Of a stretch of DNA of 64,000 nt, positions 8,315 to 16,211 are shown in pieces. The stretch's first letter is position 1. Each line of letters starts with the position of its first letter. The notes under the pieces were generated by a model. The model worked only from the letters and a program-made list of their open reading frames with translations, had not been told where the DNA came from and made no database searches. The DNA comes from Pseudomonas parakoreensis (GTDB lineage Bacteria > Pseudomonadota > Gammaproteobacteria > Pseudomonadales > Pseudomonadaceae): the NCBI RefSeq assembly GCF_021602155.1, contig NZ_BQHY01000013.1, forward strand, positions 124,001 through 188,000, given 5' to 3'. The translations under genes and the position numbers were made by a program.

Positions 8315-8443
8315 AGCATAATCCACTGCGTGCGAGTTCCTGACCGCATGGTCAACAAATTCGCGTATGCCTCAAAGGGCTGCTGCCACCCCTCATGGGT
8401 CCGGCCCTGGAAATAACAATAAAACTCTTGAGGAGTACTCGCT

Positions 8444-9793
8444 GTGGAAAGCCGCAAATCCGAAGCATCGACGCTGGAACTCTCGCCGCCATTACGCACA
8501 GGCGTGCTGGAGCGCATCTTCAAACTCAGCTTGCATGGCACCACGGTGAAGACCGAGCTGATTGCCGGTCTGACAACCTTCATCACCATGGCTTACATCA
8601 TCTTCGTCAACCCGAACATCATGGCCGATGCCGGGATCGATCACGGTGCAGCCTTCGTCGCCACCTGCATCGCCGCCGCACTCGGCTGCCTGCTGATGGG
8701 CCTGTACGCCAACTGGCCGGTGGGCCTGGCACCGGGCATGGGCCTCAACGCCTTCTTCACTTACACCGTGGTCGGCACCATGGGCTACAACTGGGAAACC
8801 GCGCTGGGTGCAGTGTTCGTTTCCGGCGTGCTGTTCATGATCCTGACCTTCTCGCGGATTCGCGAATGGCTGCTCAACAGCATCCCGGTCAGCCTGCGCT
8901 TTGCGATGGGCGCCGGTGTCGGTCTGTTCCTCGGGCTGATCGGACTGAAAACCGCCGGTATCGTCGTCGACAGCCCGGCGACTCTGATCAAGCTCGGCTC
9001 CCTGCGTGAACCCGGCCCGCTGCTGGCGGCGATCTGCTTCCTGATGATTGCGATCCTCAGCTACCACAAAGTATTCGGCGCGATCCTCATCAGCATTATC
9101 ACCGTGACCCTCGCCGGTTGGGGCCTGGGCATCGTGCACTACGAAGGAATCATGTCGACCCCGCCAAGCCTGGCGCCGACCTTCATGGCAATGAACGTCG
9201 CGGGCGTGTTCAACGTCAGCATGATCAGCGTGGTCCTGGCTTTCCTCTTCGTACACATGTTCGACACCGCCGGCACGCTGATGGGCGTCGCCCAGCGGGC
9301 CAATCTGGTCAACGCTGACGGGCGTATCGAAAACCTCTCCCGCGCGATGAAAGCCGACAGTGCCTCCAGTGTTTTCGGCGCGGTGGTCGGTGTTCCTCCT
9401 GTTACCAGCTATGTGGAAAGTGCCGCTGGCGTAGCCGCTGGTGGTCGGACTGGTCTTACCGCAGTCACCGTGGGTGTGCTATTTATAGCCGCGATGTTTT
9501 TCGCACCACTCGCTGGGATGATTCCGGCTTACGCCACCGCCGGTGCGCTGATTTACGTCGCGATGCTGATGATGGGCGGCATGGCCCACATTGAGTGGGA
9601 CGAAGCCACCGATGCGATTCCGGCGATCGTCACCGCAATCATGATGCCGCTGACCTTCTCGGTCGCCGACGGCATTGCGCTGGGCTTCATCACCTACGTG
9701 GCGTTGAAGGCCGGTACCGGCAAGTACAAGGAAATTTCCGTCAGCCTGTGGGTGCTCTGCGCGATCTTCATCGCCAAGTTCATCTTCTTGTAA
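8444..9793 (+). CDS. NCS2 (AzgA-type) purine permease
   Basis: Inner-membrane transporter of 449 residues, with about 12-14 hydrophobic segments. Seen: the AzgA-group motifs TELIAGLTTFITMAYIIFVN (near residue 40), the NPNIMADAG loop, GLAPGMGLNAFFTYTV and FLFVHMFDTAGTLMGVA with the substrate-site Asp/Thr, and GVPPVTSYVESAAG. This subgroup takes up adenine, guanine or hypoxanthine by proton symport; the exact purine is not fixed. The GTG start at 8444 has AGGAG eight bases upstream. It sits at the head of the purine catabolic region and carries the TTTGTACACAAA palindrome in its leader. An intrinsic terminator follows. Confidence 0.92.
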   Translation: MESRKSEASTLELSPPLRTGVLERIFKLSLHGTTVKTELIAGLTTFITMAYIIFVNPNIMADAGIDHGAAFVATCIAAALGCLLMGLYANWPVGLAPGMGLNAFFTYTVVGTMGYNWETALGAVFVSGVLFMILTFSRIREWLLNSIPVSLRFAMGAGVGLFLGLIGLKTAGIVVDSPATLIKLGSLREPGPLLAAICFLMIAILSYHKVFGAILISIITVTLAGWGLGIVHYEGIMSTPPSLAPTFMAMNVAGVFNVSMISVVLAFLFVHMFDTAGTLMGVAQRANLVNADGRIENLSRAMKADSASSVFGAVVGVPPVTSYVESAAGVAAGGRTGLTAVTVGVLFIAAMFFAPLAGMIPAYATAGALIYVAMLMMGGMAHIEWDEATDAIPAIVTAIMMPLTFSVADGIALGFITYVALKAGTGKYKEISVSLWVLCAIFIAKFIFL

Positions 9794-9819
9794 GCGTCAC
9801 GCGGTTCAAGCGTCAAACC

Positions 9820-9846
9820 AGCCTCACCCTCACGGGTGGGGCTTTT
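9820..9846 (+). terminator. Intrinsic terminator of the purine permease gene
   Basis: AGCCTCACCC, loop TCAC, GGGTGGGGCT followed by TTTT. Confidence 0.85.
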
Positions 9847-9883
9847 GCACATTCTTGAGTACAACAAAAAAAGGAGCAAAGTG

Positions 9884-10510
9884 ATGAGTCTGGAAACCTG
9901 GCTGCTGTTCAGCGGCGCTGCATTGGTGGTGATCCTGATTCCGGGGCCGCTGTCTTTGCTGATGATCAGCAACAGTCTGAACTACGGCTTGCGCCGCTCT
10001 TACCCGGCGTTTCTCGGCGGCGTGATCGCCTCGATCTGCCTGCTCAGCGCGTCGGCGCTGGGGCTTGGCGCTCTGCTGCTGGCGTCAGAACAGTTGTTCA
10101 GCGCCCTGAAAATCGTCGGCGCGCTGTACCTGTTCTACCTCGCCTGGCAGAGCTGGCAGCAATCGCGTCAGCCAGCGGTGGGCGCCGAAGTGCCGCAGGC
10201 CGCACCGGTGCCACGTTTCCGCACCCTATTCGGCCGCGCGTTTGTGCTGGGCGCGAGCAATCCGAAGGACATTCTGTTTTTCGCTGCGTTTCTGCCGCAG
10301 TTCCTCAGCGCGCAACAACCGTTCTTGCCGCAGTTACTGATCATGATCGCGACCTGGGTGGTGCTCGACCTGTGCTGCAAACTGGCTTACGGGCTGGGTG
10401 CGCATGGTGCGGCGCGCTATTTGCGTAGCGGCAAGGGGCAGAGCTGGTTCAACCGGGTGAGTGCCGGGTTGTTCAGTGGTGCGGGCGCTGCGTCGCTGTT
10501 GAGCCGTTAA
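9884..10510 (+). CDS. LysE/RhtB-family amino-acid exporter
   Basis: A 208-residue inner-membrane protein with about six helices. Seen: the family N-terminus with the IPGPLSLLMISNSLNYGLRR motif (near residue 20), LYLFYLAWQSW in the third helix and LGASNPKDILFFAAFLPQF in the middle, which corresponds to the conserved NPK segment of LysE/RhtB proteins. Such proteins export amino acids or derivatives; the substrate is unknown here. ATG 9884 lies eight bases after AAGGAG. It stands between two purine-related genes but has no obvious link to the pathway and no shared operator, and it is followed by a REP pair. Confidence 0.87.
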   Translation: MSLETWLLFSGAALVVILIPGPLSLLMISNSLNYGLRRSYPAFLGGVIASICLLSASALGLGALLLASEQLFSALKIVGALYLFYLAWQSWQQSRQPAVGAEVPQAAPVPRFRTLFGRAFVLGASNPKDILFFAAFLPQFLSAQQPFLPQLLIMIATWVVLDLCCKLAYGLGAHGAARYLRSGKGQSWFNRVSAGLFSGAGAASLLSR

Positions 10511-10514
10511 AGAG

Positions 10515-10594
10515 CAAAAGATCGCAGCCTGCGGCAGCTCCTACAGTTTGGAATGCAATCCTCTGTAGGAGCTGCCGCAGGCTGCGATCTTTTG
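10515..10594. repeat. REP inverted pair, family B (AGATCGCAGCCTGCGGCAGC type)
   Basis: Near-perfect facing arms of about 32 bases around a spacer of roughly 16 bases, between the convergent lysE-type gene and uraH. Confidence 0.92.
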
Positions 10595-10608
10595 ACTTTA
10601 AGGCAGAC

Positions 10609-10635
10609 AAAAAAAAGCCCGCAGTGTGAGCGGGC
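10609..10635 (-). terminator. Intrinsic terminator of uraH
   Basis: On the minus strand: GCCCGC, seven-base loop, GCGGGC followed by a run of eight T (A-run 10609-10616 on the plus strand). Confidence 0.88.
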
Positions 10636-10693
10636 GAAAGACCAAAGAAGCTATATGCGCAGTCGCTTCCCGGTGGGGGCAGCTGCTTGGGGG

Positions 10694-11047
10694 TCAGCTG
10701 CCCCGGTAGGTGGAATAGCTGTAAGGCGAGATCAGCAGTGGCACGTGGTAGTGATCCTGTTCGGCAGAGATGCCGAAACGCAGCACCACCACGTCGAGGA
10801 ACGCCGGTTCCGGCAGTTGCACGCCACGGGCGCGGTAGTAATCGCCGGCGTGGAACTGCACCTGATAGACCCCGGTGCGGTAGTCATCGCCTTGCAGCAG
10901 CGGCGCATCGACCCGGCCATCGCTGTTGGTAACGGCACTGGCGACCAATTCCAGATGCGAACCTTCAACGCGGTACAGCTCGACCTTGATCGAACTGCCC
11001 GGGCAACCGTGTGCAGCGTCCAAAACGTGTGTTGTCAAACGTCCCAT
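10694..11047 (-). CDS. uraH: 5-hydroxyisourate hydrolase
   Basis: Transthyretin-like enzyme that hydrolyses 5-hydroxyisourate, the product of urate hydroxylase, to OHCU. Seen: 117 residues with the N-terminal signature LTTHVLDAAHGCPG (catalytic His), the central DGRVDAPLL with Arg, HYHVPLLISPYSYSTYRGS and the diagnostic C-terminal YRGS, which marks hydrolases rather than true transthyretins. No signal peptide, so cytoplasmic. It is transcribed divergently from puuE; the two TTGT-N2-ACAA palindromes lie between them. A terminator closes the single-gene unit. Confidence 0.96.
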   Translation of the reverse strand: MGRLTTHVLDAAHGCPGSSIKVELYRVEGSHLELVASAVTNSDGRVDAPLLQGDDYRTGVYQVQFHAGDYYRARGVQLPEPAFLDVVVLRFGISAEQDHYHVPLLISPYSYSTYRGS

Positions 11048-11467
11048 TGATTCTGCGCGCCTGGCCGCAAAGAGCAGTCAGACTTCGCGCCTCCCGAAGT
11101 CAGGTAAAAGGAGACCGCACCGATTCGGAGCACGAAAAGCTGCGGCGAGCGACTGATTAAGACACTTTTCAAAAAAATTGTACACAATAAAAACGACATT
11201 TTTCGCACCACCCCCGCCATTCGGGTGTTTCACCTTGATCTGCCCCTCAAGCGCCAGAGTATTGAACCTCACAGCCATTAGCTGACTGATCAGGCAGGTT
11301 TCTTGCAGGCTCACGCCATTAGCAGCAAAAGATGACAGTCGGTGAAAAATGCAAAAATTCAGGCTTACAAATTGCGAATAAAGTTGTATACAATCAGCCC
11401 ATCGCTGTGACGCCAGCCTGCGCAGGCCGTTACACAAACCTGTCAACGAATAAGAAGGAAGACTGCA
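11048..11467. promoter_or_regulatory. Divergent uraH-puuE control region with two TTGT-N2-ACAA palindromes
   Basis: This 420-base stretch has no gene. It holds ATTGT-AC-ACAAT at 11177-11188 and TTGT-AT-ACAA at 11384-11393. The first is nearer uraH (about 130 bases before its start) and the second is about 75 bases before puuE, placed where each could cover a promoter. The arrangement supports coordinate control of both transcription units by one dimeric repressor. The rest of the stretch is A+T-richer than flanking genes and shows no further clear signal. Confidence 0.65.
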
Positions 11468-12394
11468 GTGAGCGCTGACTACCCACGCGACCTGATCGGT
11501 TACGGCAGTAACCCTCCTCACCCACACTGGCCGGGCAACGCGCGCATCGCGCTGTCCTTCGTGCTCAACTACGAAGAAGGCGGCGAGCGCAACATCCTGC
11601 ATGGCGACAAAGAATCCGAAGCCTTCCTCTCGGAAATGGTTGCTGCCCAGCCGCTGCAAGGCGCGCGCAACATGAGCATGGAATCGCTTTACGAGTATGG
11701 CAGCCGTGCCGGCGTCTGGCGGATCCTGAAACTGTTCAAGGAATTCGACATTCCGCTGACCATTTTCGCCGTGGCCATGGCCGCCCAGCGCCACCCGGAT
11801 GTGATCCGCGCGATGGTCGAAGCCGGCCACGAGATCTGCAGCCACGGCTACCGCTGGATCGACTACCAGTACATGGATGAGGCGCAGGAGCGCGAGCACA
11901 TGCTCGAAGCGATCCGCATCCTCACCGAACTCACCGGCGAACGCCCACTGGGCTGGTACACCGGCCGCACCGGCCCGAACACCCGGCGCCTGGTGATGGA
12001 AGAAGGCGGTTTCCTTTACGACTGCGACACCTACGACGACGACCTGCCCTACTGGGAACCGAACAACCCGACCGGCAAGCCGCACCTGGTGATCCCGTAC
12101 ACCCTCGACACCAACGACATGCGCTTCACCCAGGTGCAGGGTTTCAACAAGGGCGACGATTTCTTCGAATACCTCAAAGACGCGTTCGACGTGCTCTACG
12201 CCGAGGGCGCCGAAGCGCCGAAGATGCTTTCGATCGGTCTGCACTGCCGCCTGATCGGTCGTCCGGCGCGTCTGGCGTCGCTCAAGCGCTTCATCGAATA
12301 CGCCAAAAGTCATGAACAGGTGTGGTTCAGCCGTCGCGTCGATATTGCGCGCCACTGGCACGAAACCCATCCGTATCAAGGGGCCACAAAATGA
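11468..12394 (+). CDS. puuE: Cofactor-independent allantoinase PuuE
   Basis: Hydrolyses allantoin to allantoate. Seen: 308 residues of the NodB/polysaccharide-deacetylase fold, with ALSFVLNYEEGGE near the N-terminus where NodB metal enzymes have a Asp-Asp pair, the conserved EICSHGYRWIDYQ segment, GWYTGRTGPNTRRL and CDTYDDDLPYW. These are characteristic of the Pseudomonas PuuE allantoinase, which is unrelated to the metal-dependent AllB. The GTG start at 11468 follows AAGAAGGAAG. The stop overlaps the uraD start by four bases (ATGA), so the two genes are translationally coupled. Confidence 0.95.
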   Translation: MSADYPRDLIGYGSNPPHPHWPGNARIALSFVLNYEEGGERNILHGDKESEAFLSEMVAAQPLQGARNMSMESLYEYGSRAGVWRILKLFKEFDIPLTIFAVAMAAQRHPDVIRAMVEAGHEICSHGYRWIDYQYMDEAQEREHMLEAIRILTELTGERPLGWYTGRTGPNTRRLVMEEGGFLYDCDTYDDDLPYWEPNNPTGKPHLVIPYTLDTNDMRFTQVQGFNKGDDFFEYLKDAFDVLYAEGAEAPKMLSIGLHCRLIGRPARLASLKRFIEYAKSHEQVWFSRRVDIARHWHETHPYQGATK

Positions 12395-12906
12395 GCCGCT
12401 TTCAAACCCTGCAACCGTCGACCCTGAGCCGCGACGCTTTCGTCAACGCTTTCGCCGACATCTACGAACATTCGCCATGGGTGGCCGAGAAGGCCTACGA
12501 CCTGGGCGCGGACGCTTCGATCGACGAGATCGAAACCCTGCACCAGCGCATGAGCGACATCCTGTTGAGCGCCGATCACGCCAGCCAGCTTGCGCTGATC
12601 AACGCTCACCCGGACCTGGCCGGCAAAGCCGCCGTCCAGGGCCAACTGACCGAAGCCAGCACCAATGAACAGGCTGGCGCCGGTATTCACCAATGCACGG
12701 CCGAAGAGTTCCAGCGCTTCACCGAGCTGAACGACGCCTACAAGGCCAAGTTCAAGTTTCCCTTCATCATGGCGGTAAAAGGCAGCAACCGGCATCAGAT
12801 CCTCGCGGCGTTCGAAACGCGCATTCACAACTCGGTCGACACCGAATTCAAATGCGCGCTGGCGGAGATCAACAAGATCGCCCTGTTCCGTTTACTGACT
12901 CTCTAG
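12391..12906 (+). CDS. uraD: OHCU decarboxylase
   Basis: Decarboxylates 2-oxo-4-hydroxy-4-carboxy-5-ureidoimidazoline to S-allantoin, directly after the UraH reaction. Seen: 171 residues, all helical, with LINAHPDLAGK (catalytic His and substrate-binding Asp region), the STNEQAGAG loop and the FKFPFIMAVKGSNRHQIL helix, all hallmarks of the family. The start ATG 12391 overlaps the puuE stop. Fusion to allantoinase occurs in some bacteria; here the genes remain separate but coupled. Confidence 0.95.
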   Translation: MSRFQTLQPSTLSRDAFVNAFADIYEHSPWVAEKAYDLGADASIDEIETLHQRMSDILLSADHASQLALINAHPDLAGKAAVQGQLTEASTNEQAGAGIHQCTAEEFQRFTELNDAYKAKFKFPFIMAVKGSNRHQILAAFETRIHNSVDTEFKCALAEINKIALFRLLTL

Positions 12907-12994
12907 CGAAGCCTGGCCCGAGTGCGTCAAACGCGGAGAGCACCCAGGGCCTTGCAAGCATCCCCAGCCAACTTATTAAAGGCAGACAAGAAGA

Positions 12995-13990
12995 ATGAAA
13001 GCTTACGCCGTACCTTTCGAGAAGTTCGTCAACCTGGCCGATGCCCGTCTGGGCACCAAAATCATCTCGGTCACCGATGACTGGTTCGCAGACGCCAATC
13101 GTCTGTTTCAGCCGACCCCGGCCGTGTGGAAGGAGGGTGTGTTCGACGACAACGGCAAGTGGATGGATGGCTGGGAATCGCGCCGCAAGCGCTTCGAAGG
13201 CTACGACAGCGCGGTAATCCGCCTGGGCGTACCAGGTTCGATCAAAGGCGTGGACATCGACACTTCATTCTTCACCGGCAACTTCCCGCCATCGGCCTCG
13301 CTGGAAGCGTGCTTCCTGGCCTCCGGCGAGCCGGACGAAAACACCCAGTGGACTGAAGTGCTGTCGGCCGTCGAGCTGCAGGGCAACAGCCACCACTACC
13401 ATGAAATCAGCAACGACAAAGCGTTCAGCCACCTGCGCTTTAACATCTACCCGGACGGCGGTGTCGCCCGTCTGCGCGTGTACGGCATTCCGTTCCGCGA
13501 CTGGTCCGCAGTTGGCGACAACGAGCAAGTCGACCTGGCAGCAGCCCTCAACGGTGGCCGCGCCCTCGCCTGCTCCGACGAACACTTCGGCCGCATGAGC
13601 AACATCCTCAACCCGGGCCGTGGCATCAACATGGGCGACGGCTGGGAAACCGCACGTCGTCGCACGCCAGGCAATGACTGGGTGATCGTCGCGCTGGGCC
13701 ACCCGGGCGAGATCGAAAAAATCATCGTCGACACCCTGCATTTCAAGGGCAACTACCCGGACACCTGCTCGATCCAGGGCGCGTTCGTCAAGGGCGGCAC
13801 CGACAGCCAGATCGAAACCCAGTCCCTGTTCTGGCGCGAACTGCTGCCGAGCCAGAAACTGGAAATGCACGCCGAGCACACCTTCGTCGAGCAGATCAAG
13901 GCACTGGGCCCGATCACCCACATCCGTCTGAACGTGTTCCCGGATGGTGGTGTGAGTCGCCTGCGCGTTTTGGGCAAGGTCGCGAAGTAA
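12995..13990 (+). CDS. alc: Allantoicase
   Basis: Splits allantoate into ureidoglycolate and urea. Seen: 331 residues made of two homologous jelly-roll halves. Each half carries the pattern of a WESRRKR / WETARRR segment (about residues 57 and 214), a [18 protein letters not shown] / [18 protein letters not shown] segment, and a closing [18 protein letters not shown] / [18 protein letters not shown] segment. The internal repeat is obvious by eye. The ATG at 12995 has a purine-rich AAGAAG site; 88 bases separate it from uraD, so it probably belongs to the same transcript. Followed by a REP pair. Confidence 0.96.
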   Translation: MKAYAVPFEKFVNLADARLGTKIISVTDDWFADANRLFQPTPAVWKEGVFDDNGKWMDGWESRRKRFEGYDSAVIRLGVPGSIKGVDIDTSFFTGNFPPSASLEACFLASGEPDENTQWTEVLSAVELQGNSHHYHEISNDKAFSHLRFNIYPDGGVARLRVYGIPFRDWSAVGDNEQVDLAAALNGGRALACSDEHFGRMSNILNPGRGINMGDGWETARRRTPGNDWVIVALGHPGEIEKIIVDTLHFKGNYPDTCSIQGAFVKGGTDSQIETQSLFWRELLPSQKLEMHAEHTFVEQIKALGPITHIRLNVFPDGGVSRLRVLGKVAK

Positions 13991-13997
13991 TGCTGAG

Positions 13998-14093
13998 CCT
14001 GTAGGAGCTGCCGCAGGCTGCGATCTCTTGATCTTGATCTTGATCTTAAAAAACAAAGTCAAAAGATCGCAGGCTTCGCCAGCTCCTACAGGG
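13998..14093. repeat. REP inverted pair, family B, with a short CTTGAT triplication
   Basis: Facing GTAGGAGCTGCCGCAGGCTG units. Between the arms the hexamer TTGATC occurs three times in tandem (14028-14045), a small expansion inside the loop. Confidence 0.88.
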
Positions 14094-14147
14094 ATCGCGC
14101 AAGACGCACTGACAAGTTGAACAACACAGAATTCGGATAAGAACAGC

Positions 14148-14651
14148 ATGCGCACACTACAGATTGAACCGCTGACCAAAGAAGCCTTCGCCCCCTTCGG
14201 TGACGTGATCGAAACCGACGGCAGCGACCACTTCATGATCAATAACGGTTCGACCATGCGCTTCCACAAACTGGCGACGGTCGAAACCGCTACGCCTGAG
14301 GACAACGCGATCATCAGCATCTTCCGCGCCGACGCGCAGGACATGCCGTTGACCGTGAGCATGCTGGAACGCCATCCGCTGGGCAGCCAGGCTTTCATTC
14401 CGCTGCTCGGCAACCCCTTTCTGATCGTGGTCGCGCCACTTGGCGATGTACCTGTATCAGGCTTGGTCCGCGCCTTCGTCACCAACGGCAGGCAGGGCAT
14501 CAATTACCATCGCGGCGTCTGGCACCACCCGGTGCTGACGATCGAAAAGCGGGATGACTTCCTGGTGGTTGATCGCAGTGGCACAGGCAATAACTGCGAT
14601 GAGCATTTTTTCAAAGAGGATGAGCGGTTGATCCTCGCCCCCCACCAATAA
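14148..14651 (+). CDS. allA: Ureidoglycolate lyase
   Basis: Releases urea and glyoxylate from ureidoglycolate, ending the pathway. Seen: 167 residues of a cupin-like fold, with the family start LKIEPLTKEAFAPFGDVIE-like sequence, the STMRFHKLA strand, MLERHPLGSQAFIPL and GVNYHRGVWHHPVL-like segment (here GINYHRGVWHHP), and an acidic C-terminus. The pathway therefore yields glyoxylate plus two urea, not ammonia and oxalurate. The gene follows alc across a REP pair and precedes puuD by 51 bases. Confidence 0.95.
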   Translation: MRTLQIEPLTKEAFAPFGDVIETDGSDHFMINNGSTMRFHKLATVETATPEDNAIISIFRADAQDMPLTVSMLERHPLGSQAFIPLLGNPFLIVVAPLGDVPVSGLVRAFVTNGRQGINYHRGVWHHPVLTIEKRDDFLVVDRSGTGNNCDEHFFKEDERLILAPHQ

Positions 14652-14702
14652 GAGAAGGTCTGATCACTCGACAACAAGAGTGACAGGCGAGAGGTAAAGA
14701 CT

Positions 14703-16019
14703 GTGGAAGCACATCTGTTGGAATGGCTGAACCTGAGCGTGCGCTGGGTTCACATGATCACTGGCGTGGCCTGGATCGGCGCGTCGTTCTACTTCGTCTG
14801 GCTGGAGAACAACCTCAACCGCGTCAACCCGAAAACCGGTCTGGCCGGCGATCTGTGGGCGATCCACGGCGGCGGTATCTATCACCTGGAAAAATACAAA
14901 CTGGCCCCACCGTCGATGCCGGAGAACCTGCACTGGTTCAAATGGGAAGCCTACTTCACCTGGATGTCGGGGATCGCGCTGCTGTGCGTGGTGTTCTACT
15001 CCAACCCCGTGCTCTACCTCGTGGCACCCGGCAGCGGCCTGACCGGCCCTGAAGGCGTGGCCATCGGCATCGGTTCGCTGATCGCCGGCTGGTTCATCTA
15101 CGACTTCCTTTGCGATTCGGCCCTTGGCAAGAAACCGGCCCTGCTCGGCTTCATCCTGTTCGTGCTGATCATCGGCGCGGCGTATGGCTTCAGCAAAGTG
15201 TTCAGCGGTCGTGGAGCGTACCTGCACGTCGGCGCGATCATCGGCACCATCATGGTCGGCAACGTGTTCCGCATCATCATGCCGGCGCAGCGTGCACTGG
15301 TGGCGGCGATTGCCGAGAACCGCACGCCGGACCCGGCGCTGCCCGCCAAAGGCCTGCTGCGTTCGCGTCACAACAACTACTTCACCCTGCCGGTGCTGTT
15401 CATCATGATCAGCAACCACTTCCCGAGCACTTATGGCAGCCAGTACAACTGGTTGATCCTGGCCGGGATCGCGGTGTTGGCGGTGTTGGTACGTCACTAT
15501 TTCAACACCCGTCACGACAGCCACAAGTTTGCCTGGACCCTGCCCGTGGCAGCGGTGGGCATGATCACCCTGGCGTACGTCACCGGCCCGGCGCCGATGC
15601 CGACCGCACCGGACGTGGCCAAGGCACCCGCGAAAATCGAGTACCAACCGCTGCCGGAAACGGCACTGGGCGGTGGCGCGAAACCGGCTGAAGCGGCGGC
15701 ACCTGCGGCGCCAGCAGCAGCCCCGGCTGCGGCACCGGCGCAAGCGTCCAACGCCGGTCCGGCCTTCGACAAGGTGCACAACGTGATCCAGGAACGCTGC
15801 GCGGTTTGCCACTCGGCCAAACCGACCAGCCCGTTGTTCAGCGCGGCACCGGCCGGTGTGATGTTCGACACCCCCGAGCAGATCCGTCAGAACGCGGCGC
15901 GGATCCAGGCGCAAGCCATCACCACGCAGATCATGCCACTGGGCAACATCACACAGATGACCCAGCAGGAACGTGACCTGATCGGTGCATGGATCGCGCA
16001 GGGAGCCCAGACCAACTAA
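14703..16019 (+). CDS. puuD: Membrane urate hydroxylase with cytochrome c domain
   Basis: Oxidises urate to 5-hydroxyisourate at the inner membrane, passing electrons to the respiratory chain instead of making hydrogen peroxide. Seen: 438 residues, with about eight membrane helices (residues 1-300, opening with a WVHMITGVAWIGASFYFVWL helix rich in conserved His and Trp). A long Ala/Pro-rich linker (about 305-350) leads to a C-terminal cytochrome c domain with the haem site CAVCH and a distal Met in the TQIMPLGN segment. This fusion is the defining trait of PuuD. The start is GTG 14703 behind GAGAGG. It explains why no soluble uricase is present. Confidence 0.95.
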   Translation: MEAHLLEWLNLSVRWVHMITGVAWIGASFYFVWLENNLNRVNPKTGLAGDLWAIHGGGIYHLEKYKLAPPSMPENLHWFKWEAYFTWMSGIALLCVVFYSNPVLYLVAPGSGLTGPEGVAIGIGSLIAGWFIYDFLCDSALGKKPALLGFILFVLIIGAAYGFSKVFSGRGAYLHVGAIIGTIMVGNVFRIIMPAQRALVAAIAENRTPDPALPAKGLLRSRHNNYFTLPVLFIMISNHFPSTYGSQYNWLILAGIAVLAVLVRHYFNTRHDSHKFAWTLPVAAVGMITLAYVTGPAPMPTAPDVAKAPAKIEYQPLPETALGGGAKPAEAAAPAAPAAAPAAAPAQASNAGPAFDKVHNVIQERCAVCHSAKPTSPLFSAAPAGVMFDTPEQIRQNAARIQAQAITTQIMPLGNITQMTQQERDLIGAWIAQGAQTN

Positions 16020-16030
16020 GCAACACAAAT

Positions 16031-16136
16031 TGTGGCGAGGGAGCTTGCTCCCGCTGGGTCGCGAAGCGGCCCCTCTCTTTGCCTGAAGAGCAGGGACTGC
16101 TACGCAGTCCAGCGGGAGCAAGCTCCCTCGCCACAG
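16031..16136. repeat. REP inverted pair, family C
   Basis: Facing TGTGGCGAGGGAGCTTGCTC units, 11 bases after the puuD stop. Confidence 0.9.
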
Positions 16137-16211
16137 ACCTGATGCAAAGAAACAGCTGTGAGCAACCCGACAGCTGTTAATCACAAGAATAAAAAAGATC
16201 CGAGGTGTTGC

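Noticed and set aside
8238-8443. Purine riboswitch before the permease
   Set aside because: No conserved three-way junction or loop signature could be found; the visible signal is a DNA palindrome.
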